Positions 24,368-35,750 of a DNA stretch of 64,000 nucleotides are shown here, piece by piece. Made by a program: the position numbers and the translations under genes. Numbering within the stretch: position 1 is the stretch's first letter; every line of letters starts with the position of its first letter. This stretch comes from Ptychodera flava (taxonomy: Eukaryota; Hemichordata; Enteropneusta; Ptychoderidae): NCBI RefSeq assembly GCF_041260155.1, contig NC_091932.1, forward strand, positions 43,102,125 to 43,166,124, read 5' to 3'. Under the pieces are notes generated by a model that saw nothing but the letters and a program-made list of their open reading frames with translations, did not search any database and had not been told where the DNA came from.

Positions 24368-26914
24368 GCGTACCATGCTTGTGTAACTGCCGAGCTCAAC
24401 GTGCATTCACGGTTGATACTCGTGTACAATCATGATGTGTTCAATTCTGATGAAGATTCATAAGTCTTACTTTTGCAGTCTTTTTTCCGTACGATAATCC
24501 CGACAATACGTGTTACTGTTAGACGAGGTGGCCATTTTATGATTCAATACTGCACAGCTACATAGCGTCACTATCGTGTGATCGAGGTACAGCATTGTTG
24601 AACGGGATACAGAAACTCTGCAGAGGGAGAAACGATCGTTGACATGAACAGTCAATGTACTTCAGCACGTAGTCCGCAGATAGCGGATCGAGAAAAATAA
24701 ACGTGTCCCAGTAAATAACGGAATATTTATGTACATTAACTCGATATTAATCAAATTTCCAGCTCATCGCAAAAAAATGTATTGCAAAGATTAATTTGTC
24801 ACTGACAAATACTGCACTGTATGGAAAAAACAGTCTGTAGAATAGTTCAACCTCAAGTGGTATTACCCGAGACAAACACTTGTGTTGTCACTGTGGGCAA
24901 AATGGCCTCTATATTGTTCACTCAAAGTGTGACAATTTTTTGCCGCACATACGCTGAATGAGCGTAAAGACAGCCAAATCAAGCTTCCGCGTAATGTTGA
25001 AAACTTCGCCGAATTTCCTAGCCGCACAGCTAAATATTCAGGAAAGAGATGCAGATTCCATTTCCTCATATGTTTCTCTGTCCATTATGATATTTCGGCA
25101 TAATTTCATGAAGGAATTCTTAAAATACCGAAGCGAAAATACTCTATGCGAAAATAGGCGAAAACACGGCCAACAGCACAAACGATCGTAAACTCGTCAT
25201 TTCATAAAATAAGAGGGAAATTTAAAAAACTAAAACCATAGAGTTTCAGTTAACCTTCATGAGATGCTTAATCTCAAATATGGTGAGAATAACAGAGAAA
25301 TGAAAAATTTAAACCAACGGGTTTTTTCAGATGTATTTTTCATTTTACGATGTGCCGAATAATCTCGATTCCCATAGAAAACAATGGCGTTTATGCGCGT
25401 CCGATCGACCGAACACATTGCAAACTTCTCGCCGGTTCAAATTTTTCAATTCTGAACCAATAATAATGAAAATTGGCACGGTGATCCTTTGACTAATAAG
25501 TAAAAATCGTATCGTTTTAGATTTTTGAATTTCTTCCTAAAATTTGTTTTATTGCCATTCTATTTATTCTGATCACTGAAATATACTGTTGCCGTCAACA
25601 ATATGGCGATCTGACGGCGTTTACATGTGCAGAACAAGGGTCTGAAATTGACGCAAATTAATCAGCAAGTGTCTCCTAAATTGTACAGATCAAATACCTG
25701 TCAAGTTGTTGTCTTTTATACAAAATTTGGGTGAATATGAACCATGAATATCGCAGTAAATTGGTAAAAATAACACGAAACGGAAGCGAACTGGTGTAGA
25801 GTCTCCACTGTGAACGTGTAGTGAACGTTATCGATCGATATTCTTTTGTTGCGAATTGTTACAATGTTGTGTTGCATACCCGCGGATCGCATGGCGCCAA
25901 ACTTGTCCAAAGAGCGCCAAATATGCTGAGACATAAAAGTATCACCAAAACTAAACAATTGTCTCGATTCAATTTGAGTGGAAGAAAACAACCAATACGT
26001 TGATTTTATGGTACATAAGTCAATACATACGGGCTGTCATGGAAAAATTCATGGCGTAACCTGAAAATACGAGCGACAGGCGAGCAGATTTCGATCGATA
26101 TTTTATTGAAATGAAATTGATACAATGTTCGCTGTCGTCACTAGCAACCAGCCTAAAGCGTTGTCCGGCGAGGGCGCTGCACTGAACAATTTTGGGCCCT
26201 TTTTGCCCGTAGTGTGTCAATTTTGATTTCATTTCATAAACTTCATACTTCATCGAGTATCGTGTATTTCAGCCTTTGTGAAGCCATTTTATTGATATTT
26301 TCAATTTTTGTCTTGGCTTTGTTGTGGAATATGTTGAATCGTCTCCGTGGACATGTAGGCAAAAGTGTGACGGGGTCGAAGTGACTTGGGTACCTGGGGC
26401 CGACCAAAACCAGTGTGAATTACTGGGGTCAAAGCGGACAGCGGTCGGGATGACGTGTTCCCCAAGCGAGCTACCTTCAGAAGTCTGTTTCATCGCAAAA
26501 AAACGTCAACTTTTAAAACCCGTCATTTATTTACTGATGTTATTCTCAGCATCACAAACATATACGCCTCTGCTATGTATCACAGCAAATAGTTATATTG
26601 AGCGCCCCGTAAATGGGATCCTCGTTTTTTTGCGAACCCGGAAGTGTGTCTTGCTCAATGCATTTCCTACCCATAGCGAGGGAAACTGCCCGCGTTCCCA
26701 TGCTCCCATGCACCCTTTTTCAATGCCAGTGCAACGCCATCTGTGCAAAATTTGTTGTGGTATGCTCCCGTGTATGGAAAACCTCTCTTATTCTAACAAT
26801 GACGTAGTTGACTTTGGACTTCGATTTCGTAAATGTGATGTCCATGCAGTGAATTTGGGTTGGCGCGCTTATAATGCAATCTTCGCCCGCCTGCGGTCCG
26901 ATATCCCGCATTTA
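24368..26914. other. No supported gene
   Basis: The largest frame, 26324-26974 (216 codons, Cys-rich), has no recognised domain, no family match and runs into the HINE core at 26915. An approximate ATCGATCGATATT sequence occurs near 25830 and 26090. Confidence 0.4.
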
Positions 26915-27480
26915 TTAGCGATATTTATCTGTTTTGACTTGACCAAAGTTGGCAAAACTTGCTATGTACATTAAAGATACTATGATACAAGATTATTGAA
27001 AGTCATTTGACATTTTTTTCAGCCAATTCCCAATATGCATATTTAATGAACCTTCCAAATTAGGGATATATACTGGCATTTACTTGATAAAATTTGGCGA
27101 AACATGCTGTGTACATTGATCATTATACCAGGTTATAACAGTATTGAAAGTCATTTTGCATTTTCATGTCAGCTATTCATAATTTGCATAAATAGCTAAC
27201 AAGCTTTCACGGTTTGGCATATAGAGCTTGAAGACTTGACCAAAGGTAATTACACATGCTATATTGTGATACAATGACAGTACTCAAAGAAATTAATTAT
27301 TTTTATTTCAGCTAATTACATATTTGAATACTTAATGACCTTTAGATTTGATCTGTGGTGAAATTCATTGTGTTGATCATAACTCTTTAAATGTAGCAAA
27401 GCATGTAGCAAAGGTTCAAACTTGCACATAAATGCAATATATAATGAAACACGTGAGCATTTTCAGTTCATATCTGGTTT
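26915..27480 (+). mobile_element. HINE-like core and 3' end, 5' truncated
   Basis: Starts abruptly in a 147-base monomer (GATATTTATCTGTTTTGACT...). It has about three diverged monomers and ends at ACACGTGAGCATTTTCAGTT / CATATCTGGTT (about 27448-27480), the same 3' end as the complete copies. The hairpin/TCTG head is absent. Confidence 0.6.
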
Positions 27481-27870
27481 ACTTTAGCCAATACCTTATT
27501 TGCAAATTTAATGAACTTTCCTAATTAAGGATATTTACCTGTCTTGACCAGACCAAAGCTGACAAATTGTTTTGTACATTAAAGATACTATGATACGAGA
27601 TTATTAAAAGTCATTTAACATTTTTACTTCAGCCTATTCCTAATTTGCATATTTAATGAGAACATTTCAATCAATTCCTTATTTGCATATTTTAATGAAC
27701 TTTCCTGATTGGGGATATATATTTGGATTTAGAATTAATCTGTGGTGAATATTATTCGTTATGTTGATCATAACACTTTCAATGAAGTTGCAGAAATGTG
27801 GCAAGGGTTCAGTTTGCATATACTGCAATATATAATGAAACACGTGGGCATTTTCAGTTCATATCTGGTT
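27481..27870 (+). mobile_element. Second HINE-like core and 3' end, abutting RBM34
   Basis: Two to three further monomers directly follow the previous 3' end. The piece finishes with AAACACGTGGGCATTTTCAG and CATATCTGGTT at about 27840-27870. Its last 100 bases supply, on the minus strand, the final codons and stop of the RBM34 frame. Head-to-tail joining with the preceding piece suggests a tandem insertion or a monomer-array rearrangement. Confidence 0.6.
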
Positions 27871-29114
27871 CTTTTTGTCTCTCCACGCAGACTTTGCACG
27901 TTTCTGTTCTCTGTACATAATTCTCCTTTCAGCCTGATTTGGCATTTTCTTTTTTCCTTCTTTACGGATCTCTTTACCCTCAGAGGTCTGCCACTCAGGC
28001 GTTTTTCGTTCAGCTTCAGGGCAAACTCCACCGAACTTGGTTCAGTAAAGAGTACGTATCCAAACCCTTTACCCATGCCGGTTTTACCATCGCGTACAAG
28101 CCTTACATTTTGAACACTGCCACACTGTTCAAAATGTCCCCTGACAGTTTCTTCTTCTACTTCATAAGGAAGGTTTCCCACAAAGATGGATCGCCTGTGG
28201 TCATGTCTATCTGTGTTTGAAGAAAGATCAACTCGAAGGTGGTGTCCTCGGAATTCCTTTCCATTACACTTCAGGGCTTTCCTGGCAGACTTTTCTTCCT
28301 TGAAAACCACGTACACGTTCATACCGCTCCGGTCAGGGTGAAAGTCTTTCTGTATCATAATAACTTTCTTGGGCAAGTTGAGGGTGCTCGGAGCTGCTGA
28401 CCGCAGTCGCATGCTTTCTATTTCGCCAAACTTTCCAAAAAGCTTCATGATATCCTTCTTGGTAATACTAACAGGTACATTACCAACAAATATGGTTCTA
28501 CTATCTTGTTCTGGGTTTCTTGGGGATGGCTTCACCTTCTTTTCCTTGTGCTTGGCGAAGCCAATTTCGTCGTCATCCTTGTTATCTTGTTTCTTCTTCC
28601 TCTTGGTCGGAATCGATGCCTTGTCGGCATTCCGGAGACCCTGTTCTCGGTCAAGCAACACCTGGCTCTGTTTTAACTTGTTTCTCCTCGATGATTTTCC
28701 TAACTTCAGCTGGGAAGAATCGGGAATTTTCTCAATTTGTTTAGCTTCCACCTGATCAATCTCAGTTTGCTCGATATTGTCGATAGAGCTCTTGTTTTTC
28801 GACACCACCTTTGCTGGTTTAGAGGAAGCTGTCTCAAAGTTGAAAGGCTGTTGTGACTGACCAAACAACTGTTCAAGCTTGGACGATTTCGTAGACGAAG
28901 CCTTTTCGCTGATGCCAATACCTCGTGGAGTGTGTGTTGATTTGCTAACCAAACTGGCGATGCCACCCACTGCGTATTGACCGAACGGAGTGGACTGTTG
29001 GGACGAAGGTTGAACGTCTTCGTTTCCACTTGAATGTTGTTTACCTTTCTGATTCCGTTTAGTTCTCTTCTTTACCTTCTCCATCTTTACAGCTCCTTTC
29101 CTAATATCCAACAC
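27768..29114 (-). CDS. RBM34: RNA-binding protein 34 (two RRMs), intronless
   Basis: One open frame of 448 codons. The likely start is the second Met (codon 11, 29084), which opens the Lys/Arg-rich MEKVKKRTKRNQKGK; the first Met at 29114 is the alternative. Residues 1-200 are low-complexity and basic, with the family-typical DREQGLRNADKA stretch. RRM1 is at about 206-297 (RTIFVGNVPV, later MNVYVVFKEE). RRM2 is at about 308-383 (RSIFVGNLPYEVEEE, then GKGFGYVLF). The linker and RVKRSVKKEK end match vertebrate RBM34, a nucleolar protein. Human RBM34 has many introns; here the whole RRM region is one exon, so this is an intron-poor gene or an intact retrocopy. Its last about 33 residues (from TRYELKMPTCF) are encoded by the end of a HINE-like repeat (about 27770-27870) and are not family sequence. 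In a neighbouring frame, just before that point, lies a Lys/Arg-rich tail (ERRIMYREQKRAKSAWRDKK) ending at a TGA at 27859-27861. This suggests a one-base slip in the A-run at about 27943-27957. Confidence 0.9.
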   Translation of the reverse strand: MLDIRKGAVKMEKVKKRTKRNQKGKQHSSGNEDVQPSSQQSTPFGQYAVGGIASLVSKSTHTPRGIGISEKASSTKSSKLEQLFGQSQQPFNFETASSKPAKVVSKNKSSIDNIEQTEIDQVEAKQIEKIPDSSQLKLGKSSRRNKLKQSQVLLDREQGLRNADKASIPTKRKKKQDNKDDDEIGFAKHKEKKVKPSPRNPEQDSRTIFVGNVPVSITKKDIMKLFGKFGEIESMRLRSAAPSTLNLPKKVIMIQKDFHPDRSGMNVYVVFKEEKSARKALKCNGKEFRGHHLRVDLSSNTDRHDHRRSIFVGNLPYEVEEETVRGHFEQCGSVQNVRLVRDGKTGMGKGFGYVLFTEPSSVEFALKLNEKRLSGRPLRVKRSVKKEKRKCQIRLKGELCTENRNVQSLRGETKRTRYELKMPTCFIIYCSICKLNPCHISATSLKVL

Positions 29115-29370
29115 TTGCCAGTAAAGGATGACAACTGAGCAAAACTGTTACACCGAGAGCGACCGCGTGTTCACAATATGTGGGCAGCCATTTTTGCCAA
29201 GAATATGCCAACGCCACCACATTGTAACCTTTGACCTTCGTTACATTTCACATCGAGGCTAGAGGACACCGTTCGTGCTTGTACGCGCTGCCGCTACACG
29301 TGGGTCGTGCATAGCAACTTACTACAGTACTCTGTTTTGAAAGAAGCCCGCATTTTCTTGTTTAACAACT
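29115..29370. promoter_or_regulatory. Shared RBM34/AGPAT5 divergent promoter interval
   Basis: Only 256 bases separate the first RBM34 Met codon from the AGPAT5 ATG on the other strand, so both transcripts must start here or in the first codons. A YY1-like element, GCAGCCATTTTTGCC (AAAATGGCTGC on the minus strand), lies at about 29184-29198. No TATA box was seen. Bidirectional use is inferred from the layout. Confidence 0.6.
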
Positions 29371-32300
29371 ATGCTTACAGCACTAGTGTACCTTCAAGCG
29401 CTGCGGTTCGCCGTACCGGCTTTCGTCATGCTTGGAACCTCGCCATGCTACGTCGCTACTCTCCTTGTGCCCTGGCGAGTTATTTCGGCGATTCTCCCGA
29501 CTCGATGGTATCACGCCGTTGACGACGTGATGTATTCATGCTACCAAAGAATGGTAGTCTTCTTCTATGAACACTATACAGGACTTGAGGTAGTAACATG
29601 GAAGCATTTTTTCTGTACTTCAGTTGTTGATCGGCGATGATGAAATCACAGCAAAGTGTTACACGTCATGAGCAATGATACCCTAAGTTGTCCGCATCTG
29701 TACAAGCCCTGTTACCCCTCTAATAGTATACTTATATTTTCCGGGCATTCTGGTCGCATGGTCGACTGCATGCATCACACACTGCAATAGGCTTCTCTTT
29801 GTTTCCAGACTAAATTGTGTTTGGTTGGCAGAGATGATGTTTCAGTCAGTACATGTTTCGGACACCTCTTCGGAGAATCATAAAAGTGATAATCTGTTAC
29901 ATCTCCCATGGAACTGACAAAAGGACATCTCACTGTGATCGAGCCATGTCCATTTCGTTCACAATATTTCTGTTAACTAAGTTACCTTAGCAAATAAAAT
30001 TAAATTAATGTATAACTTCATACAGACGGTATGTATTCAGACTCGGAACACAGGGCCGGCACCAGCAGGACAATTGTGACATAAAACCAAATTGCAAAAA
30101 ACTAAAAATTTATGCATGTTGATTTTTTTCAGGTTGTTCTGTACGGTGATGTAGACTGTTTGGAAAAGAAAGAAAATGTTATTTACATTTGCAATCACCA
30201 ATCTACCATCGACTGGATTGTCAGCGATTTGGTTTCAATCCGACAAGGAAGTCTCGGCCATCTCAGATATGTCCTGAAAGATGGTCTCAAATATTTCCCG
30301 CTTTATGGAGCTTATTTTGCAATGGTATGTGTATAATCATGATGGTGTAATGAGAGTGATATTCATATGTGACTCCTTATTTTCTTTTCTCATTCTGTCA
30401 TCACTTCACATACAGATTTGGTATGGCCCAATTGTTTTGTATGGGCACAGTTTATTAATTTATTTATTTATCCATTTACTGGCTGGGAACAATGGGTTTT
30501 CCCCCAATTACAGTTCTAGCAAAAGACAAAGACAATGAACATGAAACACAGCAGAGAAACATAGAGCATAAAAACAGAACTAAAACGTATAAACATTATT
30601 AAATAAAATCTGTGAAACTGCCCATAGTTACAATAAAAAATATTGAAACCCTAATTGTTCAAAATAATGTTCACATTTTTCGCAGTTCATTGTAAAATTG
30701 CTGATATCAAGAATGAACATTGAGCCTAGATTCAGTGGCTTTAAATTGTTGTTCTGAGTGCAAAGAGCGGGAAGGTACATGAAAACAGATGCACTCTAGA
30801 ATTTTGGGGATGTTATAAAAAGAGAACATACATTTGTAAAAAAAGTTGGATAGCTGTACAGTAAAACAGAGATCATGAGGGGTATAATTGGTAGAGTACA
30901 GTCCTGTAAATGTGAAAAATTTAAAAATTATATATGGTCTTTTGTAGCAGGCAAAACTACACAAGACAAAAGATATGAAAAAAAATTTCAGTCTACTCTG
31001 AAATAATTGATCAGTACGAGATGGAAGTGAACCATTGGTTGTAAGCTTTAATATTTTGACTCGTCCTTTGAAGGGGTTAAACAGCATATTCATTCAAATA
31101 GCCCAACAGAAGCTTAGCTTATAATGAAAGTGAAACTATTGCGAAGCATTACAGTTTTAATGACAGTCATGTGTACTATTCATGGGTAAGAATATATGTC
31201 ATGTACTTGTACCATAAGATCATTATAAGTTTACCGGAAATCAAGGCTCTTTTGTTTTATAACTTTTATGACATCATATATTGCTCAATCAAAAGAAATT
31301 GCATTCAATATCCAATCATTATTGTATTTTCTTCACACTTGAGCTTTACATAAGCTTCACCAAGTATTTTTTGTCCATAGGTGAAAAATCTACCATACAG
31401 GTAACCTGTTGTTTTCCTGTACATATATACAAACAAGCGTATTAATGGGGATGAATTTTGAGTAATACATCTACAAAGAAATTGAAGTTCCACAAACTCA
31501 AAGAGCTGACACTACTTTTATCATTGCCAGTCATGTATCATTCAGAGATAGCAAACCATATGTTTTTTGTTTTCAAGCATGGTGGTGTGTATGTTAAAAG
31601 AAGTGGACAATTCAAGACTGATACCTTCACCAAGAGACTTGAAAAATTTCCCAAACATAACATACCGGTAAGTTTGTTCCTAACCCCTTTCACCACCATG
31701 CATAGTTTTGCCCAAACCTATGTTATCAATGGTAATTGTGGATCTGTTTGCATAAAATTGGAGTGAACAGGTAAATTGTGGGAAGAGTCACTGCTGTTAA
31801 GGTAGTATGCGCCTCGAAAGTGAAAGACTTAAATTTTTGCTCACATTTTCCGGAATGAATCTTTCAACCATTCTCTTACCAAATGAACAATAAAAATCGG
31901 GGGTCACCGAGCAAAATTTGGTACAAACAAAACAAATTACCCAACATTTTGGGATATTTGAAATTCAAAGTGGCCGCCATTCCTGTGTTAACTCTATAGG
32001 GGAAATATCAAATTTTGGATTTTCAAAAAACTAAGCTGATGAAAGTTTTTCTTTCTTCAAGAGCTTTAAAATGAGCCCCCACAAGTGGTAGATCAGGAAA
32101 GAATTGTTGAAATTTGAGAGTCCGACCTTGACGCACATTCTAAAGTTAAATTGTTGCATGCTCCAGGACTATCATATAATAGTTTTTGGGAAGTAACCAT
32201 TCATATGCACACATACACACACTAGTACATACAGTGAGTAATAAAAACGCAAATGCTGTAAAAAAGGCTTTTGATAGGGTAGTTCTTATCAAAACTAATT

Positions 32301-33539
32301 GTTCATTATTTCTGCAAGAAATGGCTTGTCAATTGACATACATGTAGCCAATGTGGTTGAGGCCATTGTTCCATTGGACACTCCAAAAGGGCTGAGACTT
32401 CCAATACAGTACAATTGAAAGACCCAAAAATTGTTAAAAATTATCAAACACATAGGTAGAAAGTCAGTGATGGTTTCGTTTGTGGATGCAGATTCAGTGA
32501 GGAGTCGTACAGTAGTTATTGAATGTTGATCCTTTCACCATCAGGTAAGTGTTAGCATTTGTGCATTATCAGTGTTAGGATAAAGACAAAAACAGTCAAA
32601 CTTACTCACTTTAATTGTTTTGTATGTATGTGCCAAACTTGCTGAAATATTTTATCTTTGATTGAACGGCTGCAGCAGTCTTATTGATGATCTTGTAAAC
32701 ATTTCCATAAATCTGCTTTCTTCTCAAGCTATGGTTGGTCATCTTTCCAGAAGGCACTCGATACAATCCAGAACTTCCGGATGTGATCAAGAAAAGCCAA
32801 GGATTTGCATACAGTAGTGGTAAGTGCTCTAAAAATTCCTCTACAAACAATATTTTGTCACACTTTGATTCATCAAAACATGCTGGTTGTCCGCAGTCTG
32901 ACTCAGTACATCTATTTCATTGTTATGTGTACTTGAATGCAAAGTGAGAGAGAGACAAAACATCCAATTGTTGAAATACACTGAATATTGGACACTTCAG
33001 TATGCAAATTTTGCAAGCCATACCCACCAAAACTAATCAGCTCTTGTCAACTCCAAAGAAAATCTACTAGAGGTGATGCTGCTCCAATTAGCCATTCTGG
33101 AGATGTTATAAAGGATGTATATACACTTGGGAACTTCAGCTATTGATTGAATTGTATTGTCCGTGGTATTGTTGAGCTTCAATTTCGGTGATGTTGACTT
33201 TTAATTCAGGATTGACAGTACTGAATCAAGTTCTGACACCGAGAGTGAAAGCTACAGCTGCCAGTCTGCATGAATTGAGGAACTACATTGATGCTGTCTA
33301 CGACTGTACCATAGCTTATGAATGGAAAGATGAAAACTTTCAAAGAAAACCAGGGCCTGGAATGACAGGTAGGCAACTATGTGATAGTTCACTTCAAGAT
33401 GTTTCAACAGAAAACTTTTATGTTGCATGATATGGTAAAGGAGCATCGTACATAATTGCAAGGCACTTTACTTTTACCCTTGTCATCATAATCAAGCCTT
33501 GGTTTAGTCCTTCTTTGTTCAATGGATAGAGTGGACCTG

Positions 33540-33607
<68 letters not shown>

Positions 33608-35750
33608 AAAGCTGTGGGAATGTACATATGTGAGGAGCTTTGTGTTCACTGGACTGTCTAAAAATAAACTGCTGCAAGCAAATACATGTAGTGGCGTCAT
33701 CCAACTAAACTGATCAAACATTTTCCTGATGTAGAAATTTAGATGCGCAGATTTAGTCCAGCAGCAATCATAATGCTCTTGTATCAGTTCCTTTCGACAA
33801 TCTCTCGGTGTCTTTGGTTTTTGTATTGACAACATATTCCTGGCATGATCCCAAAAGCATGAACAAATACCCAGTATTTGGCTTGTCTGCACACCCTGTG
33901 TAAATTATGACATGCCTGTCAGGACATGAATTCATTGCTCAACAACAAATGATGGTTATGTTGATAAACTTCAATAGTTTATATTTCACCATGTTTATTG
34001 AGCCCATAAAGAAATAGCATTGACAATCATAACAGAGATACTGCAAAAAACATTAGAAGTTGCTGTTCCCTTGGATTTAAATGTCTTTTGAAAATCTCTT
34101 TGTATAAACTCAAACACAATCACACTATGGTTTTACTTCAATTTTTTATCAAGTCTTTTTTTCAGTACGAAAATTTGGATGATTATGTATCAGTATATCA
34201 GGCCACAAAAGTCACAATCCAACTGTAAAGTTTCCATTTTTCTCTTTCATCAGATTTCCTCACTGGATGTTGTTCAAGAGTTCATGTACATATACGCAGG
34301 GTCAAAGTTGAAGATGTGCCGGTTGATACAAATGAGTGTAGACAATGGTTGCATGACGCTTTTGAAGAAAAAGACATGTAGGTCACCTTCTGTTTACATT
34401 ACTTGGACATCCTTTACCAAAGTTTCACAGTCTTGCCTTGTTTATGCTTCTTTAACTCAAAAATGTTATAGTTTTATGTAAGTATAAATGTATGTATATA
34501 TAAAATGTACGTACTTATGTACATATGTATTCATGTACATATCTGTATATATGTACCAGTATGTACATAATTTTAATACCATTGTTTGAAGGGCCAGTAG
34601 CTTTAACTTTTAATAAGTAACTTTCACTGTTTTTTGGTTTGTATGTCAATTGCCAGTTCTTGTTCTAGTCCTCTAAGCTTTTTCATAAACCAACTATTAA
34701 GCTTTTCAACACTGCATCTCTACGTATATGTGTAAAATGCACTGTTATTTTTTGCATTTTAATTGTCTCGACCAAAATTTAGTTTACTAGTTAAAACATG
34801 TACAGGCTTAGGTGGCATGCTGAATACTGTATCTCAACATGCTTCAGGACAAGGATATGTTGTTTCACTTGTCTGAAAAATACCTGAAAGCTTGCTAAAA
34901 GTAAAAGGAGATCCTATGCAACTGTTCAACAAGTAGTGAGATATATCTAAGCAATAAAACATCCCCAACAAAGGGTATACCATAACATTTTGACCAGTTA
35001 ATGAACTGGTCAAAAACAAAAGGCACATGTATACCTGTTGTTTACGTGGTTTATTTCTATCAAATTATTACATATTTTAAAATTCTGGCATGAAGGATTA
35101 AAAAGGGATTGTTCGCTAACTGAAAGGCCACACGTGTGTTCCAACTTTGCTGTATAGTGAATATAGCACTGTTATTGTCACAAACCAATCATATTGCTGT
35201 GTATTTGCCACCAATATACTGGTATTATGTATAATTAACACTCTGAGTGCCAAAGTCAATTTTGTTGCCTTTATAAAATATAGCCCAGTCAAGTTTTCTC
35301 AGATTTTTGCCAAAATGTTGATATAAAACTGGAGCCAATGAAATGTGGTGTCCCTTTGGTCATAAATTATCAAAACAATTACAGAAAAATTCATAAAAAT
35401 TGGTAAAATATTACACTTAAATTTAGGTGGGAAAAAATCACCACACTCAAAGGCTTAATGATAGAAAGATGTATCTTCATGTAATTAATAATTAATAAAT
35501 GATATATGATTTGCTATTCTTTCACAGAATGCTAGAAGACTTCTACTCCAGTGACCCAAATGTACAAGGTCGCCTTCCGGGTGAGGGTCAAAGGTCACCA
35601 CTTAGCCTAATGCAAACCGTACCAGCTTTGATATTTTGGAGTGGTCTTCTCACTGCATTCCTAGCAACAGAGAATGGAAGGTCAGCTTACTGGAAATCAC
35701 TGGTGTTTGGCACCCTAGGTGGGTGTCTCTTGATGGCAGGAACGACGTAA
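29371..35750 (+). CDS. AGPAT5: 1-acylglycerol-3-phosphate acyltransferase epsilon
   Basis: Seven exons: 29371-29589, 30133-30324, 31578-31667, 32729-32819, 33210-33368, 34254-34377 and 35528-35750. All are GT-AG with matching phases, giving 365 residues against 364 in human AGPAT5. The enzyme acylates lysophosphatidic acid to phosphatidic acid in ER or mitochondrial membranes. The N-terminus is hydrophobic (LRFAVPAFVMLG...). Motif I is NHQSTIDW, with His95 and Asp100 forming the HX4D catalytic pair. GGVYVKRS (about 139-146) binds substrate, and FPEGTRYNPE (about 173-182) is motif III. VLTPRVKA follows in exon 5. A hydrophobic pair near the C-terminus (PALIFWSGLLTAFL and LVFGTLGGCLLMAG) matches the human tail. 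All catalytic residues are present, so it looks functional. Introns hold repeats (see 30440-31095, 31796-32165 and 34588-34870). Confidence 0.95.
30440..31095 (-). repeat. Possible degraded retroposon 3' region in AGPAT5 intron 2
   Basis: Read on the minus strand, it ends GGATAAATAAATAAATTAATAA (about 30450-30472), a simple A-rich tail typical of LINE or SINE 3' ends, preceded by CTGTAATTGGGGGAAAACCC. A 128-codon minus-strand frame (30707-31093) shows no reverse-transcriptase motif. Confidence 0.25.
31796..32165 (+). repeat. GCGCCTC-family repeat in AGPAT5 intron 3
   Basis: The left terminus AAGGTAGTATGCGCCTCGAA is the mirror of the end at 17775. It continues with AATCGGGGGTCACCGAGCAAA, TTGAAATTCAAAGTGGCCGC and the AGTCCGACCTTGACGCACAT end. 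This is the best-preserved copy in the window. Confidence 0.55.
33540..33602 (+). repeat. (TA)n(GA)n compound microsatellite
   Basis: About ten TA units run into about twenty GA units within AGPAT5 intron 5. The 160-codon minus-strand frame here is a by-product of the repeat. Confidence 0.95.
34588..34870 (+). repeat. GGGCCAGTAG repeat, copy 1
   Basis: Shares order and sequence with 41262-42796 and 44112-44432: GGGCCAGTAGCTTTAACTTTT, TGTCAATTGCCAGTTCTTGT, GTAAAATGCACTGTTATT, CGACCAAAATTTAG, GCTGAATACTGTATCTC. The right terminus is unclear. Confidence 0.45.
35245..35462 (+). repeat. CTTTGAG-type MITE, copy 1
   Basis: About 215 bases, with strong similarity to 43246-43452: AGTGCCAAAGTCAATTTTGT..., GTTGATATAAAACTGGAGCC, CATAAAAATTGGTAAAAT, CACTCAAAGGCTTAATG. 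The ends are short inverted repeats (CTCTGAG / CTCAAAG). Non-coding. Confidence 0.55.

Noticed and set aside
26324-26974. 216-codon Cys-rich frame
   Set aside because: Unrecognised, and its end lies in a transposon core; no evidence beyond length.
33404-33892. 162-codon minus-strand frame with Ser-Leu and Tyr-Ile repeats
   Set aside because: Produced by the TA/GA compound microsatellite in an AGPAT5 intron.
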